From positions 1 to 19,905 of the forward strand of contig JASHTQ010000072.1 in assembly GCA_030040475.1 (NCBI GenBank): a stretch of 19,905 nt of DNA, in the 5' to 3' direction. Below the pieces are notes generated by a model. The model saw only the letters and a list, made by a program, of their open reading frames with translations. It ran no database searches and was not told the DNA's origin. Position numbers and translations under genes: made by a program. The DNA comes from Streptosporangiaceae bacterium. GTDB taxonomy: Bacteria; Actinomycetota; Actinomycetes; Streptosporangiales; Streptosporangiaceae. Shown piece by piece: positions 1-6,538 of this stretch (position 1 is the first letter of the stretch; every line of letters starts with the position of its first letter).

Positions 1-48
1 GGCCCGAGGCCAGGCCCGGGGCGAGGCCGGAGGCCAGGCCGGGAACCA
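1..48 (+). repeat. Two tandem copies of a 24-bp unit inside the first gene
   Basis: Positions 1-24 and 25-48 are near-identical copies, each with the core GAGGCCAGGCC. They encode the repeated Arg-Pro-Glu-Ala-Arg-Pro-Gly stretch. Further copies may lie left of the window edge. Confidence 0.6.
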
Positions 49-359
49 GGTCGGCGGGTAGGGCCAAGGACCAGCCTCGGCAGGTCAGGGCCATCCGCGT
101 GGCCGCCGCGGCCACGGCGGCGCTGTTCTTGTTCGCGGTCGGCAGCGGTGTCACGGAGCTCGCGCTGCATGGATTCTCGTTCTTCGTCTTCCGGGAAAGC
201 GGAGCAGGCGAGACGGGACCCAGCGTCGGAAGCGACCAGCAGTTCCTGGCCCAGCAGGCGGCGGCAAAGGCCGAGGCGGAAAGGGCCGCGGCGCAACGGG
301 CCGCAGCGCAACGGGCACACAAGCCAGGGCGTCACGCCGCGAACAGCACATCGGGATAG
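3..359 (+). CDS. Small single-pass membrane protein, 5' end cut by window
   Basis: The frame is open from the window edge to a TAG at 357, giving 118 visible residues. An internal GTG at 99 could be a start, but the frame continues upstream with actinobacterial codon use, so the gene probably begins outside the window. Visible parts, in order: a basic Pro/Arg/Glu-rich stretch made of a repeated RPEARPG-like unit (residues 1-20), one hydrophobic segment (about 31-50), the patch HGFSFFVFRE (about 56-65), and an Ala/Gln/Glu/Arg-rich tail with AAAQR repeats that is likely helical. No catalytic motif is seen and I do not recognise the family with certainty. Two membrane protein genes follow on the same strand, so it may belong to the same envelope-associated group. 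The function is unknown. Confidence 0.5.
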   Translation, partial: PEARPGARPEARPGTRSAGRAKDQPRQVRAIRVAAAATAALFLFAVGSGVTELALHGFSFFVFRESGAGETGPSVGSDQQFLAQQAAAKAEAERAAAQRAAAQRAHKPGRHAANSTSG

Positions 360-408
360 TGAACCGAGGTGAGCGGCTAAGTAAATGGCCTGTCGGCTGG
401 CGCCGCAG

Positions 409-420
409 CCGGTTAACCGG
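409..420. promoter_or_regulatory. 12-bp perfect palindrome, possible operator
   Basis: CCGGTTAACCGG is its own reverse complement. It lies 63 nt upstream of the ATG of the MsrQ-like gene and overlaps the right arm of a small hairpin (CGGCTG at 394-399, CAGCCG at 406-411). The position suits an operator or a leader structure. No known regulator is recognised. Confidence 0.3.
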
Positions 421-482
421 TGCAAGCCGCAGGCTAATCCACATGGGAGCGAGCCGAACTCTGTAGAAGGAGAATCTGCACG

Positions 483-1478
483 ATGGCTACCACGAGGGAG
501 CCGCACGCCCCATATTCGCCGGCTCCACCAACAGCCCCGTATGGCAGCCAAGATACCTACCAGCTGGGCCTGCACCCTGACGATGCCGTAGGTACCTGGC
601 AGCAGGAACAAGAGCCGGCGGATGGCTACCAGCCGCGGCGGCGGGCGGATAAGAGCCGCCTCGACGAATGGATGGACAAGGATTTCAAGTTCGGCGGCTC
701 CCATATCAAGCGGAAGGCGGTCGCCCTGATCCTGCTGGGCGCCCCCGCGACGGCCCCGTTGTTCTTCATGGCGCCCGCGTTCTTCACGATGAACAAGAAC
801 ACCTTCAGCGGGTCGGTCGACGACACGCTCGGGACCGGGGCCGAGCTGTGCTTGTTCCTGTGCCTGCTCGTCACGCCCATGGTCACCCTCACCGGGCAGC
901 GCTGGTTCGTCCCGCTCCGACGCTGGTACGGCATCATGATGGCGTGCTGCTCCATCGGCGACGCAATCTCCGCCGGCCTGACCGATAACTTCGGGTTCGG
1001 CTTCTTCGGCGTCGTGGCCGGGCACGTGTTCGAGCTCATGGGATTCATGATGGTGATGCTGGTGATCCCGGTCCTGATCACCGGCAACCACTGGGCGCAG
1101 CGCAAGCTCGGCCGGTACTGGAAGCCGCTGCAGCGGATCACCTATGCCATCTGGGCGCTGCTGTTCTTCCACCTGTCCCTGCTCGAGGGGTTCGGGTTCG
1201 AGCGAGGGGACAACGGCTCCGGCTTCGCCGGTGACGGTGACCCCATCTTCCACCAGCGCCTTTACCAGTACTCGGCGTGCAGCCTCTTCCTGCTCGTCCT
1301 CAGGCTGCCGCCGGTCAAGCGCTGGATCGCCGCCCGCCAGAAGGAGGGCCGGAACTGGCTGGTCTGGGTAACCATCCTGCCGATCTTCGCGCTGTTCGTG
1401 TTCGGTCTTACCTTCGCCATCAACGAGGAGATCTTCAAGGGACTGAACTCCTTCCATGAGACCCCCAGCGCCGAATAA
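483..1478 (+). CDS. MsrQ/ferric-reductase-like multi-pass membrane protein
   Basis: 331 residues. The ATG at 483 follows AGAAGGAG with good spacing. The N-terminal 75 residues are Pro/Gln/Tyr-rich and probably cytoplasmic. About seven hydrophobic segments follow (roughly 79-101, 118-137, 144-165, 172-200, 215-235, 257-275, 292-312). The centre resembles the ferric-reductase-like domain of MsrQ (YedZ), the haem-binding membrane partner of the MsrP methionine-sulfoxide reductase: VTPMVTLTGQ and PLRRWYGIMM (about 130-153), then LITGNHWAQRKLGRYWK and LQRITYAIWALLFFHLSL (198-233). His230 matches a haem ligand of that family. The usual His that follows the LRRxLG helix is absent (MMACCSIGDAI there); His181 might substitute. 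No MsrP gene is nearby, but a ferredoxin gene follows two genes later. A membrane redox role is inferred. A degenerate, non-haem member is possible. Confidence 0.6.
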   Translation: MATTREPHAPYSPAPPTAPYGSQDTYQLGLHPDDAVGTWQQEQEPADGYQPRRRADKSRLDEWMDKDFKFGGSHIKRKAVALILLGAPATAPLFFMAPAFFTMNKNTFSGSVDDTLGTGAELCLFLCLLVTPMVTLTGQRWFVPLRRWYGIMMACCSIGDAISAGLTDNFGFGFFGVVAGHVFELMGFMMVMLVIPVLITGNHWAQRKLGRYWKPLQRITYAIWALLFFHLSLLEGFGFERGDNGSGFAGDGDPIFHQRLYQYSACSLFLLVLRLPPVKRWIAARQKEGRNWLVWVTILPIFALFVFGLTFAINEEIFKGLNSFHETPSAE

Positions 1479-1560
1479 CGCAGCGATCGTCACCGCGCAG
1501 GCGGGCGGCAGCACGAACCTGGCGCCTGCCCCACCTGGGCGGTTAGGAGAGGGAATCGAT

Positions 1561-2256
1561 ATGAGCGAAACGTACGACTGGGGTGAGACGTATGGCGGGG
1601 GCGGCGAGGAGCGGACGACGGCTGGAACCGTCATCCTCATAGTCAGCTCGTGCCTGGCTGCCGTCTTGGTGATCGCGGGCCTCATCTACGCCGCCGGTAC
1701 CAGCACGCGCCATAAGGCCGCGCTGGCGGCCGCCGGCTGCGAGCCCAGCCTGTTCATATCGGGCTTGCCTTGCACCACCCAGCAGATGCTGGTCAGCCAG
1801 TACCAGGGGATCGTGACCCCGGATAGCAGGCAACTGAACGCTGACACGGCCGCCTACCGCGCCAACGAAAAGCACAATCTCGTTGCGGCCGAGGCGGCCC
1901 TTACGGCGGAGTTGGCGACGGAGCAGGCTCTCGACAACAGCCTGGCGGCGGCCGCTTTCACTCCCCAGAACAGGGCCACAGCCGATGCGCTGATCACGAA
2001 CGCGACTTCGACGGGGAACCCCGTGCCACTGGCCGCGGTCACGTTCACGCCCCAGGCCACTGTCGCAGCCGACGCGCTGATCCAGGCTGACCAGGCCCTC
2101 GCCAGGCTTATCGGCGAGCAGGCACGGTCATCCTCACTCCGCGAGTTGAGGTCGTTCAACCGCAGGGTTCAGGTTGCCAGCGCCGCCGTCCAGACCGACA
2201 TGAAACTCCTCGGCGCGGCCGTTGCCACGCCGCCCACAGCGAGTCAGGAGCCCTGA
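1561..2256 (+). CDS. Membrane-anchored protein with helical extracytoplasmic domain
   Basis: 231 residues. The ATG at 1561 was chosen because GGTTAGGAGAGG precedes it and the product then begins MSETYDWGETYGGGG with a short cytoplasmic tail. The frame is open from 1456, but that would overlap the previous gene and lacks a ribosome site. One transmembrane helix (about residues 20-41) is followed by an ectodomain with a nearby Cys pair (GCEP and LPCTT) and the motif MLVSQYQGIVTP. A long Ala-rich helical part then carries two copies of FTPQxxxxADALI about 33 residues apart, and the end contains RSFNRRVQVASAAVQTDMKLL. The internal repeat suggests a duplicated helical hairpin. No enzyme motif is present. 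It lies 82 nt after the MsrQ-like gene, probably co-transcribed. The family is not recognised by name; an adaptor or sensor role is only a guess. Confidence 0.7.
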   Translation: MSETYDWGETYGGGGEERTTAGTVILIVSSCLAAVLVIAGLIYAAGTSTRHKAALAAAGCEPSLFISGLPCTTQQMLVSQYQGIVTPDSRQLNADTAAYRANEKHNLVAAEAALTAELATEQALDNSLAAAAFTPQNRATADALITNATSTGNPVPLAAVTFTPQATVAADALIQADQALARLIGEQARSSSLRELRSFNRRVQVASAAVQTDMKLLGAAVATPPTASQEP

Positions 2257-2378
2257 TTCGCGGCATCCGGCGGGCTGAGCTATCGGGCCGGCGCGGCCTT
2301 TGTGCGAGCTGGCCCGGCCGGGCATGGACCAGGATTTCACCAGCACAACCCAACTAGACCCACACAGGGAGTTCCGAG

Positions 2379-2696
2379 ATGACCTACGTCATTGCGCTGC
2401 CGTGCGTCGACCTGCTCGACAAGACGTGCATCGATGAGTGCCCCGTTGACTGCATCTACGAAGGCGAGCGCATGCTCTACATCCACCCGGACGAATGCGT
2501 CGACTGCGGCGCCTGCGAGCCGGTCTGCCCGGTCGAGGCGATCTCCTTCGAGGCTGAGCTGCCCGCCCAGTGGAAGGGCTTCTACCACGTCAACGTCGAG
2601 TTCTTCGACGGCCTCGGCTCACCGGGCGGCGCGTCCAGAGTGGGCAAGATCCACCGCGATCACCCGGCCGTGGCCGCGCTGCCCCGGCAGAGATGA
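2379..2696 (+). CDS. fdxA: 7Fe ferredoxin (3Fe-4S + 4Fe-4S), FdxA type
   Basis: 105 residues, the usual length for actinobacterial FdxA. The ATG at 2379 follows ACAGGGAG. It is a small cytoplasmic electron carrier. By comparison with Azotobacter ferredoxin I, Cys9, Cys17 and Cys50 should bind the 3Fe-4S cluster, and Cys21, Cys40, Cys43 and Cys46 the 4Fe-4S cluster. Cys25 corresponds to the free cysteine. Family hallmarks are all present: the CIDECPVDCIYEG stretch, HPDECVDCGACEPVCPVEAI, and the C-terminal FFDGLGSPGGASRVGK. Residue 7 is Leu (LPCVDLLDK) where most relatives have Glu. In actinobacteria such ferredoxins feed cytochromes P450 and other redox enzymes. No P450 or ferredoxin reductase is in the window, so the partner is unknown. 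The upstream MsrQ-like membrane protein is a candidate only by position. Confidence 0.95.
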   Translation: MTYVIALPCVDLLDKTCIDECPVDCIYEGERMLYIHPDECVDCGACEPVCPVEAISFEAELPAQWKGFYHVNVEFFDGLGSPGGASRVGKIHRDHPAVAALPRQR

Positions 2697-2722
2697 GACA
2701 GCCGATTCTGGCCGCACGCGGG

Positions 2723-2738
2723 CTTAACGGCCGTTAAG
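2723..2738. repeat. 16-bp perfect palindrome after fdxA
   Basis: CTTAACGGCCGTTAAG is an exact inverted repeat starting 26 nt after the fdxA stop. It has no T-run, so it is a weak intrinsic terminator at best. It may protect the 3' end or bind a protein. Confidence 0.4.
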
Positions 2739-2794
2739 GACACCGGCACGTCAGACGATGTCGCCAGGGTCCAGAGCCGGCCTGCGGTGGGCGA

Positions 2795-2842
2795 GGTACC
2801 ACCGCCCGTTCGGGTAAAAAGATTTTTCCGAACGAACGGTGG
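2795..2842. repeat. Stem-loop element copy 1 (R1), likely bidirectional terminator
   Basis: This is a long interrupted inverted repeat: CCACCG (2799-2804) pairs with CGGTGG (2837-2842), CGTTCGG (2807-2813) with CCGAACG (2828-2834), and AAAAA (2816-2820) with TTTTT (2823-2827). It lies between the convergent 3' ends of fdxA and the kinase gene. The CGTTCGG box followed by an A/T hairpin recurs near 6.0 and 18.3 kb. Such A/T tracts are rare in this GC-rich DNA. Of the three copies, only this one has both long arms intact. Confidence 0.7.
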
Positions 2843-2866
2843 TGACCGGGTCCGTACGGCGGGTTC

Positions 2867-4549
2867 CTACGAGGCGTTCTGCGCCCAGGAGCCCGGGTAG
2901 GTGAAGGTCATGGTGGTCCCCATGCGGGTCTCGGTCATCTTGGTGAACTCGCCGTTCACCGGGTCGGACAGGGTGATCTTGGCGATCACGTAGTCCGGGG
3001 AGGCCGCCGCGCAGCTCGGGTTGCAGTTGTCGATGTCCGAGGTGCCCTCGCCGGTCGCCCCGCTGGCGCTCCAGGTGCCCCAGGAGATGCCGGTCACCAC
3101 GTTGGTCGCGTCGCCGCTGTAGGCGATCATGGTCGGCTTCCTGCCCGAGTAGCTGCCGACGACGAAGACCGGGAGCGCCGCGGCCTGGCCGCCGGTCCCG
3201 GTCGCCGAGGCGGTCGGGGTTCCGCTGGTGCCGGTGGTGGGGTTGTGCTTGAACTGGCCAGAGAGCACCAGGCCGATCACCGTGCCCGCCGCGGCCAGCA
3301 CGATCGCGAGGATCACCGCGGCCGTGATCATGCCGGTGCGGCGGCGGGGAGGCTGGCGCGACGGGAGCTGGGCCTGGGACCACTGCTGTGACGCCTGCCG
3401 GGCGGCGGCCTCCTGCGCCTGCAGCTGCTGGGCCTGGCGCAGCGCCGCGGCGGCCTCCTCGGGGCCGAGCGTGGCCTGATGGTAGGACGGGTGCAGCTGC
3501 TGTCCCTGGGTCGACTGCGGCTGCTGCTGCCCCGAGGTCGCGGCCTGCTGCCAGGACGGCGGCTGCGCCTGTTGCTGGGGCTGTTGCTGGGGCTGTTGCT
3601 GGGAGGGGGCGTTCTGGCCCGGCTTGGCCTGCCACCAGGCGGCACCGGCGGCTTGCGGCTGGCTCTGGCTCTGGCTCTGCCTGGGCGGCGGGCGCCAGGT
3701 CTCCGACAGGATCGTCACGGTGGCATTGGCGCTGCGGTTCGGCGAGGTCGTGTCGGTCAGCTTGGCCAGCAGGTCGCGCGCCGACGGCCTGTTGTGCGGG
3801 TCCTTGGCCAGGGCCGCGGCCACCTGCGGGCGGATCCGCTCCGGGACCGCGCTGATATCGGGCTCCGTGTTCAGGATCCGGAACATGATCGCGTCGGGCG
3901 CCCCGACGCCGAACGGCGAGCGGCCGCTGGCCGCGTACGCGATGCACAGCGCCCAGCAGAAGACGTCCGCCGCCGTGCCCGCGTGCCCCATGACCTGCTC
4001 GGGCGCCATGAACCCGGCGGAACCCACGGTCATGCCCGCCATCGTGAGCGAGGTCGCCTCGAAGGTGTGCGCGATGCCGAAGTCGATGACCTTCGGGCCG
4101 CTCCTGGTGAGCAGCACGTTGGAGGGCTTGAGGTCGCGGTGCACGATGCCGATCCCGTGGATCGCGGTCAGCGCCTCGGCCAGCCCGGTGGCCAGGCCGA
4201 ACAGCATGTCCTGCGGCAGCGGGCCGAAACTGGCGACGTACTCCGACAGCGTCGGCCCGTCGGCGTACTCGGTGACGAGGAACGGCTGCCTGGACTCGGT
4301 GTCCGCCTCGATGACCCGCACCGTGCACACGCCCATGACCCGGGTGAGGGCCGATACCTCGCGGTTGAACCTGGTGCGGAACTCCGGATCGTCGGCGAGT
4401 TCGGGCCGCAGGAGCTTGACCGCCACCGGCGTGCCGTCCTGGGCCGCGCCGAGGTACACGACGCCCATGCCGCCCGCGCCCAGCCGGGCGGTCAGGCGGT
4501 AGCGGCCGACCTGCGCCGGGTCGCTTGCCAGCAGCGGCGTTCGGGCCAA
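2867..4549 (-). CDS. PknB-type receptor Ser/Thr protein kinase
   Basis: 560 residues. The start is TTG at 4549, placed by GGGGAGG five nt upstream, and gives MARTPLLASDPAQVGRYRL, a usual kinase N-terminus. The kinase domain (about 16-265) has the glycine loop GAGGMG (24-29), ATP lysine K45, HRDLKPSN with catalytic D139, DFG (156-158) and APE (182-184), so it should be active. A Gln/Pro/Ser-rich linker (about 285-400) includes QSQSQSQ and QQQP repeats. One transmembrane helix (about 407-430) leads to a Thr/Gly-rich stalk and a roughly 100-residue extracytoplasmic domain with a Cys pair (DNCNPSCA, 508-513). PASTA repeats are absent, so muropeptide sensing as in PknB is not implied; the ligand is unknown. 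The gene is divergent from the GT87 gene and convergent with fdxA. Substrates cannot be told from the sequence. Confidence 0.93.
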   Translation of the reverse strand: MARTPLLASDPAQVGRYRLTARLGAGGMGVVYLGAAQDGTPVAVKLLRPELADDPEFRTRFNREVSALTRVMGVCTVRVIEADTESRQPFLVTEYADGPTLSEYVASFGPLPQDMLFGLATGLAEALTAIHGIGIVHRDLKPSNVLLTRSGPKVIDFGIAHTFEATSLTMAGMTVGSAGFMAPEQVMGHAGTAADVFCWALCIAYAASGRSPFGVGAPDAIMFRILNTEPDISAVPERIRPQVAAALAKDPHNRPSARDLLAKLTDTTSPNRSANATVTILSETWRPPPRQSQSQSQPQAAGAAWWQAKPGQNAPSQQQPQQQPQQQAQPPSWQQAATSGQQQPQSTQGQQLHPSYHQATLGPEEAAAALRQAQQLQAQEAAARQASQQWSQAQLPSRQPPRRRTGMITAAVILAIVLAAAGTVIGLVLSGQFKHNPTTGTSGTPTASATGTGGQAAALPVFVVGSYSGRKPTMIAYSGDATNVVTGISWGTWSASGATGEGTSDIDNCNPSCAAASPDYVIAKITLSDPVNGEFTKMTETRMGTTMTFTYPGSWAQNAS

Positions 4550-4628
4550 CGTGTCCTCCCCTCCGTCCTAATGGTTGACGCCTGAACGGCCGCATGCAAG
4601 ATTTCCCGGGCGGGATTGATGGGCAAAT

Positions 4629-4643
4629 GTTACTTCATGTAAC
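4629..4643. promoter_or_regulatory. Inverted repeat GTTAC-N5-GTAAC between divergent genes
   Basis: GTTAC and GTAAC, separated by TTCAT, form a 15-bp operator-like dyad in the 190-bp gap between the kinase and GT87 genes. It sits 79 nt from the kinase start and about 97 nt from the GT87 start, where a shared regulator could act. The regulator is unknown. Confidence 0.3.
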
Positions 4644-4726
4644 GCCCGGCGGGCCGTGATCCAGGCTAGCGCGGCGGCGCGGAGACCGGCGGCGGCGGCA
4701 GAAAGCGGGACGTGCAGGCTCGCGGA

Positions 4727-4732
4727 TAGGAT
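4727..4732 (+). promoter_or_regulatory. -10 box TAGGAT of a leaderless GT87 transcript
   Basis: TAGGAT fits the actinobacterial TAnnnT -10 consensus and lies exactly 7 nt before the GTG at 4740. Transcription would therefore begin at or next to the start codon. No clear Shine-Dalgarno sequence precedes the alternative starts at 4656 or 4731, which supports a leaderless mRNA. The -35 region is not convincing. Confidence 0.5.
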
Positions 4733-4739
4733 GCGGGGG

Positions 4740-6023
4740 GTGTCGACCGATCAGCGGGCTTCCTGGCCTGTCGTCGGGCTTCCCAGCCAGCCGGGGCCGG
4801 GCGGGAGGCGCTGGGTCACGCCTGTCGTGTACGGCCTGCTCGGGCTCGAGCTCGCCGGCGTCATCGTCTTCGCCGCCCTGTACAACGCGCTCGATTTCCG
4901 CATCTACATGTGGGGCGGGCACGCCGTCCTGTCAGACGCGCGGTTGTACGCCGCGCAGGCCTACGGGCACTGGTTCACCTACTCGCCGTTCGCGGCCATC
5001 GTGTTCGTGCCGATCGCGGCGCTGCCGCTCACGCTGGCCCGGGTCTTGTGGGACCTGGTCTCGCTCGCGGCGGTTGCGTACTGCTGCGTCGTCACGCTCC
5101 GGCTGGCAGGCTACCGGCCTGCCAGGATCGTGGTGGCCGGCGTCGTCGCGGCGGCGATCGCGCTCGACCCGGTGTACCAGACGCTGTTCCTCGGCCAGAT
5201 CAACCTGATCCTGCTGGCCCTCATCCTGACCGACGTCTGGTACGTCTCGCAGGGCAGGCAGACCGGCCGCTGGGTCGGCGTCGGCGTCGGCGTGGCGGCC
5301 GCGATCAAGCTGACGCCCGCCATCTTCATCGTGTTCTTCCTGCTCGCCGGGCGGGTCAAGGCGGCGCTTGTCGCGGCGGGCACGTTCGTGGCCTGCTGCC
5401 TTATCGGATTCCTCGTCGCGCCGAGCGCCTCGGCCAGGTACTGGGCACATCTGTGCTACGACACCAAGCGGGTCGGCGCGCCCTACATCAGCAACCAGTC
5501 TCCCTACGGGACCGCGATCCGGCTCGCCGAGGGCGCGTCCCACATCGGGGCGTGGTGGCTGGTCGTGCCGCTCGTGTTCGGCGTTATCGGGCTGACGGTG
5601 GCCGTGGTGCTGGCCCGGCGGGGTGACTGGCTCGGCGCGGCGACGGTCACCGGGACGACCGGCCTGCTCGTCTCGCCGATCTCCTGGGCGCACCACTGGG
5701 TGTGGATCCTGCCAGCCCTGGTGCTGCTGGTCCGGGCCGGGAAGCGGGTCGCGGCGGCGATCGGATACCTGTTGTTCGCGCTGGCGCCGTTCTGGTTCAC
5801 GCCGCATACGGGCCGGCCCGACGAGTACGGATTCCACTGGCTGGTCACGCTCGTCGCGAACTGCTACCTTCTCGCCGGGCTGGTCTTCCTCGGCTACCTG
5901 GCCTGGCAGACGCTGGTTCCTGCTCCCCCGCCAAGACGCAGCGCGGCCGCCGATCCCCTATCGGGAACCACTCCGGGCGGGGAAGCGGGCGCGGGCCGTA
6001 GCACAACGGCCCGTTCGGGATAA
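4740..6023 (+). CDS. GT87 (DUF2029) polyprenol-phosphate mannosyltransferase-like protein
   Basis: 427 residues from the GTG at 4740, chosen because of the TAGGAT box 7 nt upstream. An in-frame ATG at 4656 would add 28 residues rich in Ala and Arg that do not look native. It is a multi-pass membrane enzyme of the GT-C fold. GT87 enzymes transfer mannose from polyprenyl-phosphate-mannose to lipid-linked glycans on the outer face of the membrane (PimE, lipomannan branching enzymes). Visible hallmarks: Asp52 in LDFRIYMWGG after the first helix (candidate catalytic base), FTYSPF (79-84), LGQINLILL (151-159), AAIKLTPA (187-194) and SPISWAHHW in the C-terminal half. About 10 to 12 hydrophobic segments are present. 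The Pro/Arg/Ser-rich tail is probably cytoplasmic. The stop codon TAA lies within stem-loop element R2. The exact acceptor is unknown; a mannolipid or glycoprotein substrate is inferred from the family. Confidence 0.85.
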   Translation: MSTDQRASWPVVGLPSQPGPGGRRWVTPVVYGLLGLELAGVIVFAALYNALDFRIYMWGGHAVLSDARLYAAQAYGHWFTYSPFAAIVFVPIAALPLTLARVLWDLVSLAAVAYCCVVTLRLAGYRPARIVVAGVVAAAIALDPVYQTLFLGQINLILLALILTDVWYVSQGRQTGRWVGVGVGVAAAIKLTPAIFIVFFLLAGRVKAALVAAGTFVACCLIGFLVAPSASARYWAHLCYDTKRVGAPYISNQSPYGTAIRLAEGASHIGAWWLVVPLVFGVIGLTVAVVLARRGDWLGAATVTGTTGLLVSPISWAHHWVWILPALVLLVRAGKRVAAAIGYLLFALAPFWFTPHTGRPDEYGFHWLVTLVANCYLLAGLVFLGYLAWQTLVPAPPPRRSAAADPLSGTTPGGEAGAGRSTTARSG

Positions 6024-6043
6024 AAGGTCTTTTATTTTTTCCG
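5998..6043 (+). repeat. Stem-loop element copy 2 (R2), likely terminator of the GT87 gene
   Basis: The same GCAC-ACGGCC-CGTTCGG box as the other copies is followed by ATAAAAG-GT-CTTTTAT, a perfect short hairpin, then a T-run to 6040 and CCG. Hairpin plus T-run on the + strand resembles an intrinsic terminator. The element supplies the GT87 stop codon (TAA at 6021). Confidence 0.65.
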
Positions 6044-6175
6044 CAAGACGGCGGGGTATTCGTGCTGGTCAGCTGGGGTGCTGGGCGACGATAAGGCCAG
6101 ACTAAAGCGTGTATCAAGCGCGCCGGGCGATGCTCTGTGTGGGCGAGGGTAACCGGCCGGCGCCTGGCGGCGAAA

Positions 6176-6198
6176 ATGTCGGACCCTCGCGGCAGGAT
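6176..6198 (+). promoter_or_regulatory. Possible RecA-NDp/PafBC-type damage promoter
   Basis: ATGTCGGAC (6176-6184), an 8-nt spacer and CAGGAT (6193-6198) match the layout of the actinobacterial LexA-independent damage promoter, TTGTCRGTG-N8-TAnnnT. The spacer length is exact. The core TGTCGG and the A and T of the -10 box are kept; three positions of the upstream half and the first base of the -10 box differ. It lies 30 nt upstream of the ATG at 6229, leaving a short leader with a strong ribosome site. Confidence 0.35.
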
Positions 6199-6228
6199 GA
6201 AGGTAGTCAGCGGGCAAGGAGGCTCGCG

Positions 6229-6474
6229 ATGCAGTCAGCAGTTCTCGACCTCAGCATCAGCGCCGTCCGGGCGGACGCGCTGTTCGCATCGGCGCTGCAG
6301 CGCTCCGAGGAACCCGACGCCGGGCAGGTCCGGCAGGCGATCGCCGCGGCGATCGGCGACCTTGGCGACATGGGCTGCGCCGGGCGGGTCGCGCAGGCCT
6401 TCGGGGAGGACCCGGAGACCGCCGTAGCCCGGATGCGCTGGGCGCGGACGGCGGTAGCGTGCGCGTTCGGCTGA
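6229..6474 (+). CDS. Conserved small actinobacterial protein of unknown function
   Basis: 81 residues. The ATG at 6229 follows GCAAGGAGG, a near-perfect ribosome site; the frame is open further upstream but that part is poor coding sequence. The product starts [19 protein letters not shown] and contains [37 protein letters not shown] and a C-terminal [13 protein letters not shown]. It is soluble and predicted all-helical, with no metal or catalytic motif. From memory, very similar short proteins are common in Streptomyces and relatives, without an assigned function. The upstream sequence may be a DNA-damage-type promoter, which would be the best clue to its role. The next gene (VOC protein) has its own promoter-like box, so this one may be monocistronic. 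Confidence 0.8.
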   Translation: MQSAVLDLSISAVRADALFASALQRSEEPDAGQVRQAIAAAIGDLGDMGCAGRVAQAFGEDPETAVARMRWARTAVACAFG

Positions 6475-6485
6475 GGCGGCCCGGC

Positions 6486-6491
6486 TAGCCT
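6486..6491 (+). promoter_or_regulatory. -10 box TAGCCT upstream of the VOC gene
   Basis: TAGCCT fits TAnnnT and would place the transcript start near 6498, giving a leader of about 41 nt that ends in a GGGGGA ribosome site before the ATG at 6539. The -35 region overlaps the end of the preceding gene and is not clear. Confidence 0.35.
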
Positions 6492-6497
6492 GTCGCC

Positions 6498-6517
6498 ATG
6501 AGCCCATCACGGCTCAT
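6498..6517 (+). promoter_or_regulatory. 7-bp perfect inverted repeat in the VOC leader
   Basis: ATGAGCC (6498-6504) and GGCTCAT (6511-6517) flank a 6-nt loop. If the -10 box at 6486 is right, the hairpin forms at the very 5' end of the mRNA, where it could stabilise the transcript or serve as an operator. Confidence 0.35.
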
Positions 6518-6538
6518 CCGAGACGTAGGGGGACGACA

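Noticed and set aside
2288..2325. GGGCCGG...CCGGCC inverted repeat between the single-pass membrane protein gene and fdxA, as a terminator
   Set aside because: Arms are short and the loop is long in a GC-rich stretch where such matches are common. It is not strong enough to call.
3479..4585. Long open frame on the plus strand opposite the kinase
   Set aside because: The minus-strand kinase has all its motifs in order. The plus-strand frame is a low-complexity Arg/Leu/Gly shadow.
6109..6228. Longer N-terminus of the 81-residue protein
   Set aside because: The upstream 40 residues run through the promoter-like region and lack a ribosome site. GCAAGGAGG clearly marks ATG 6229.
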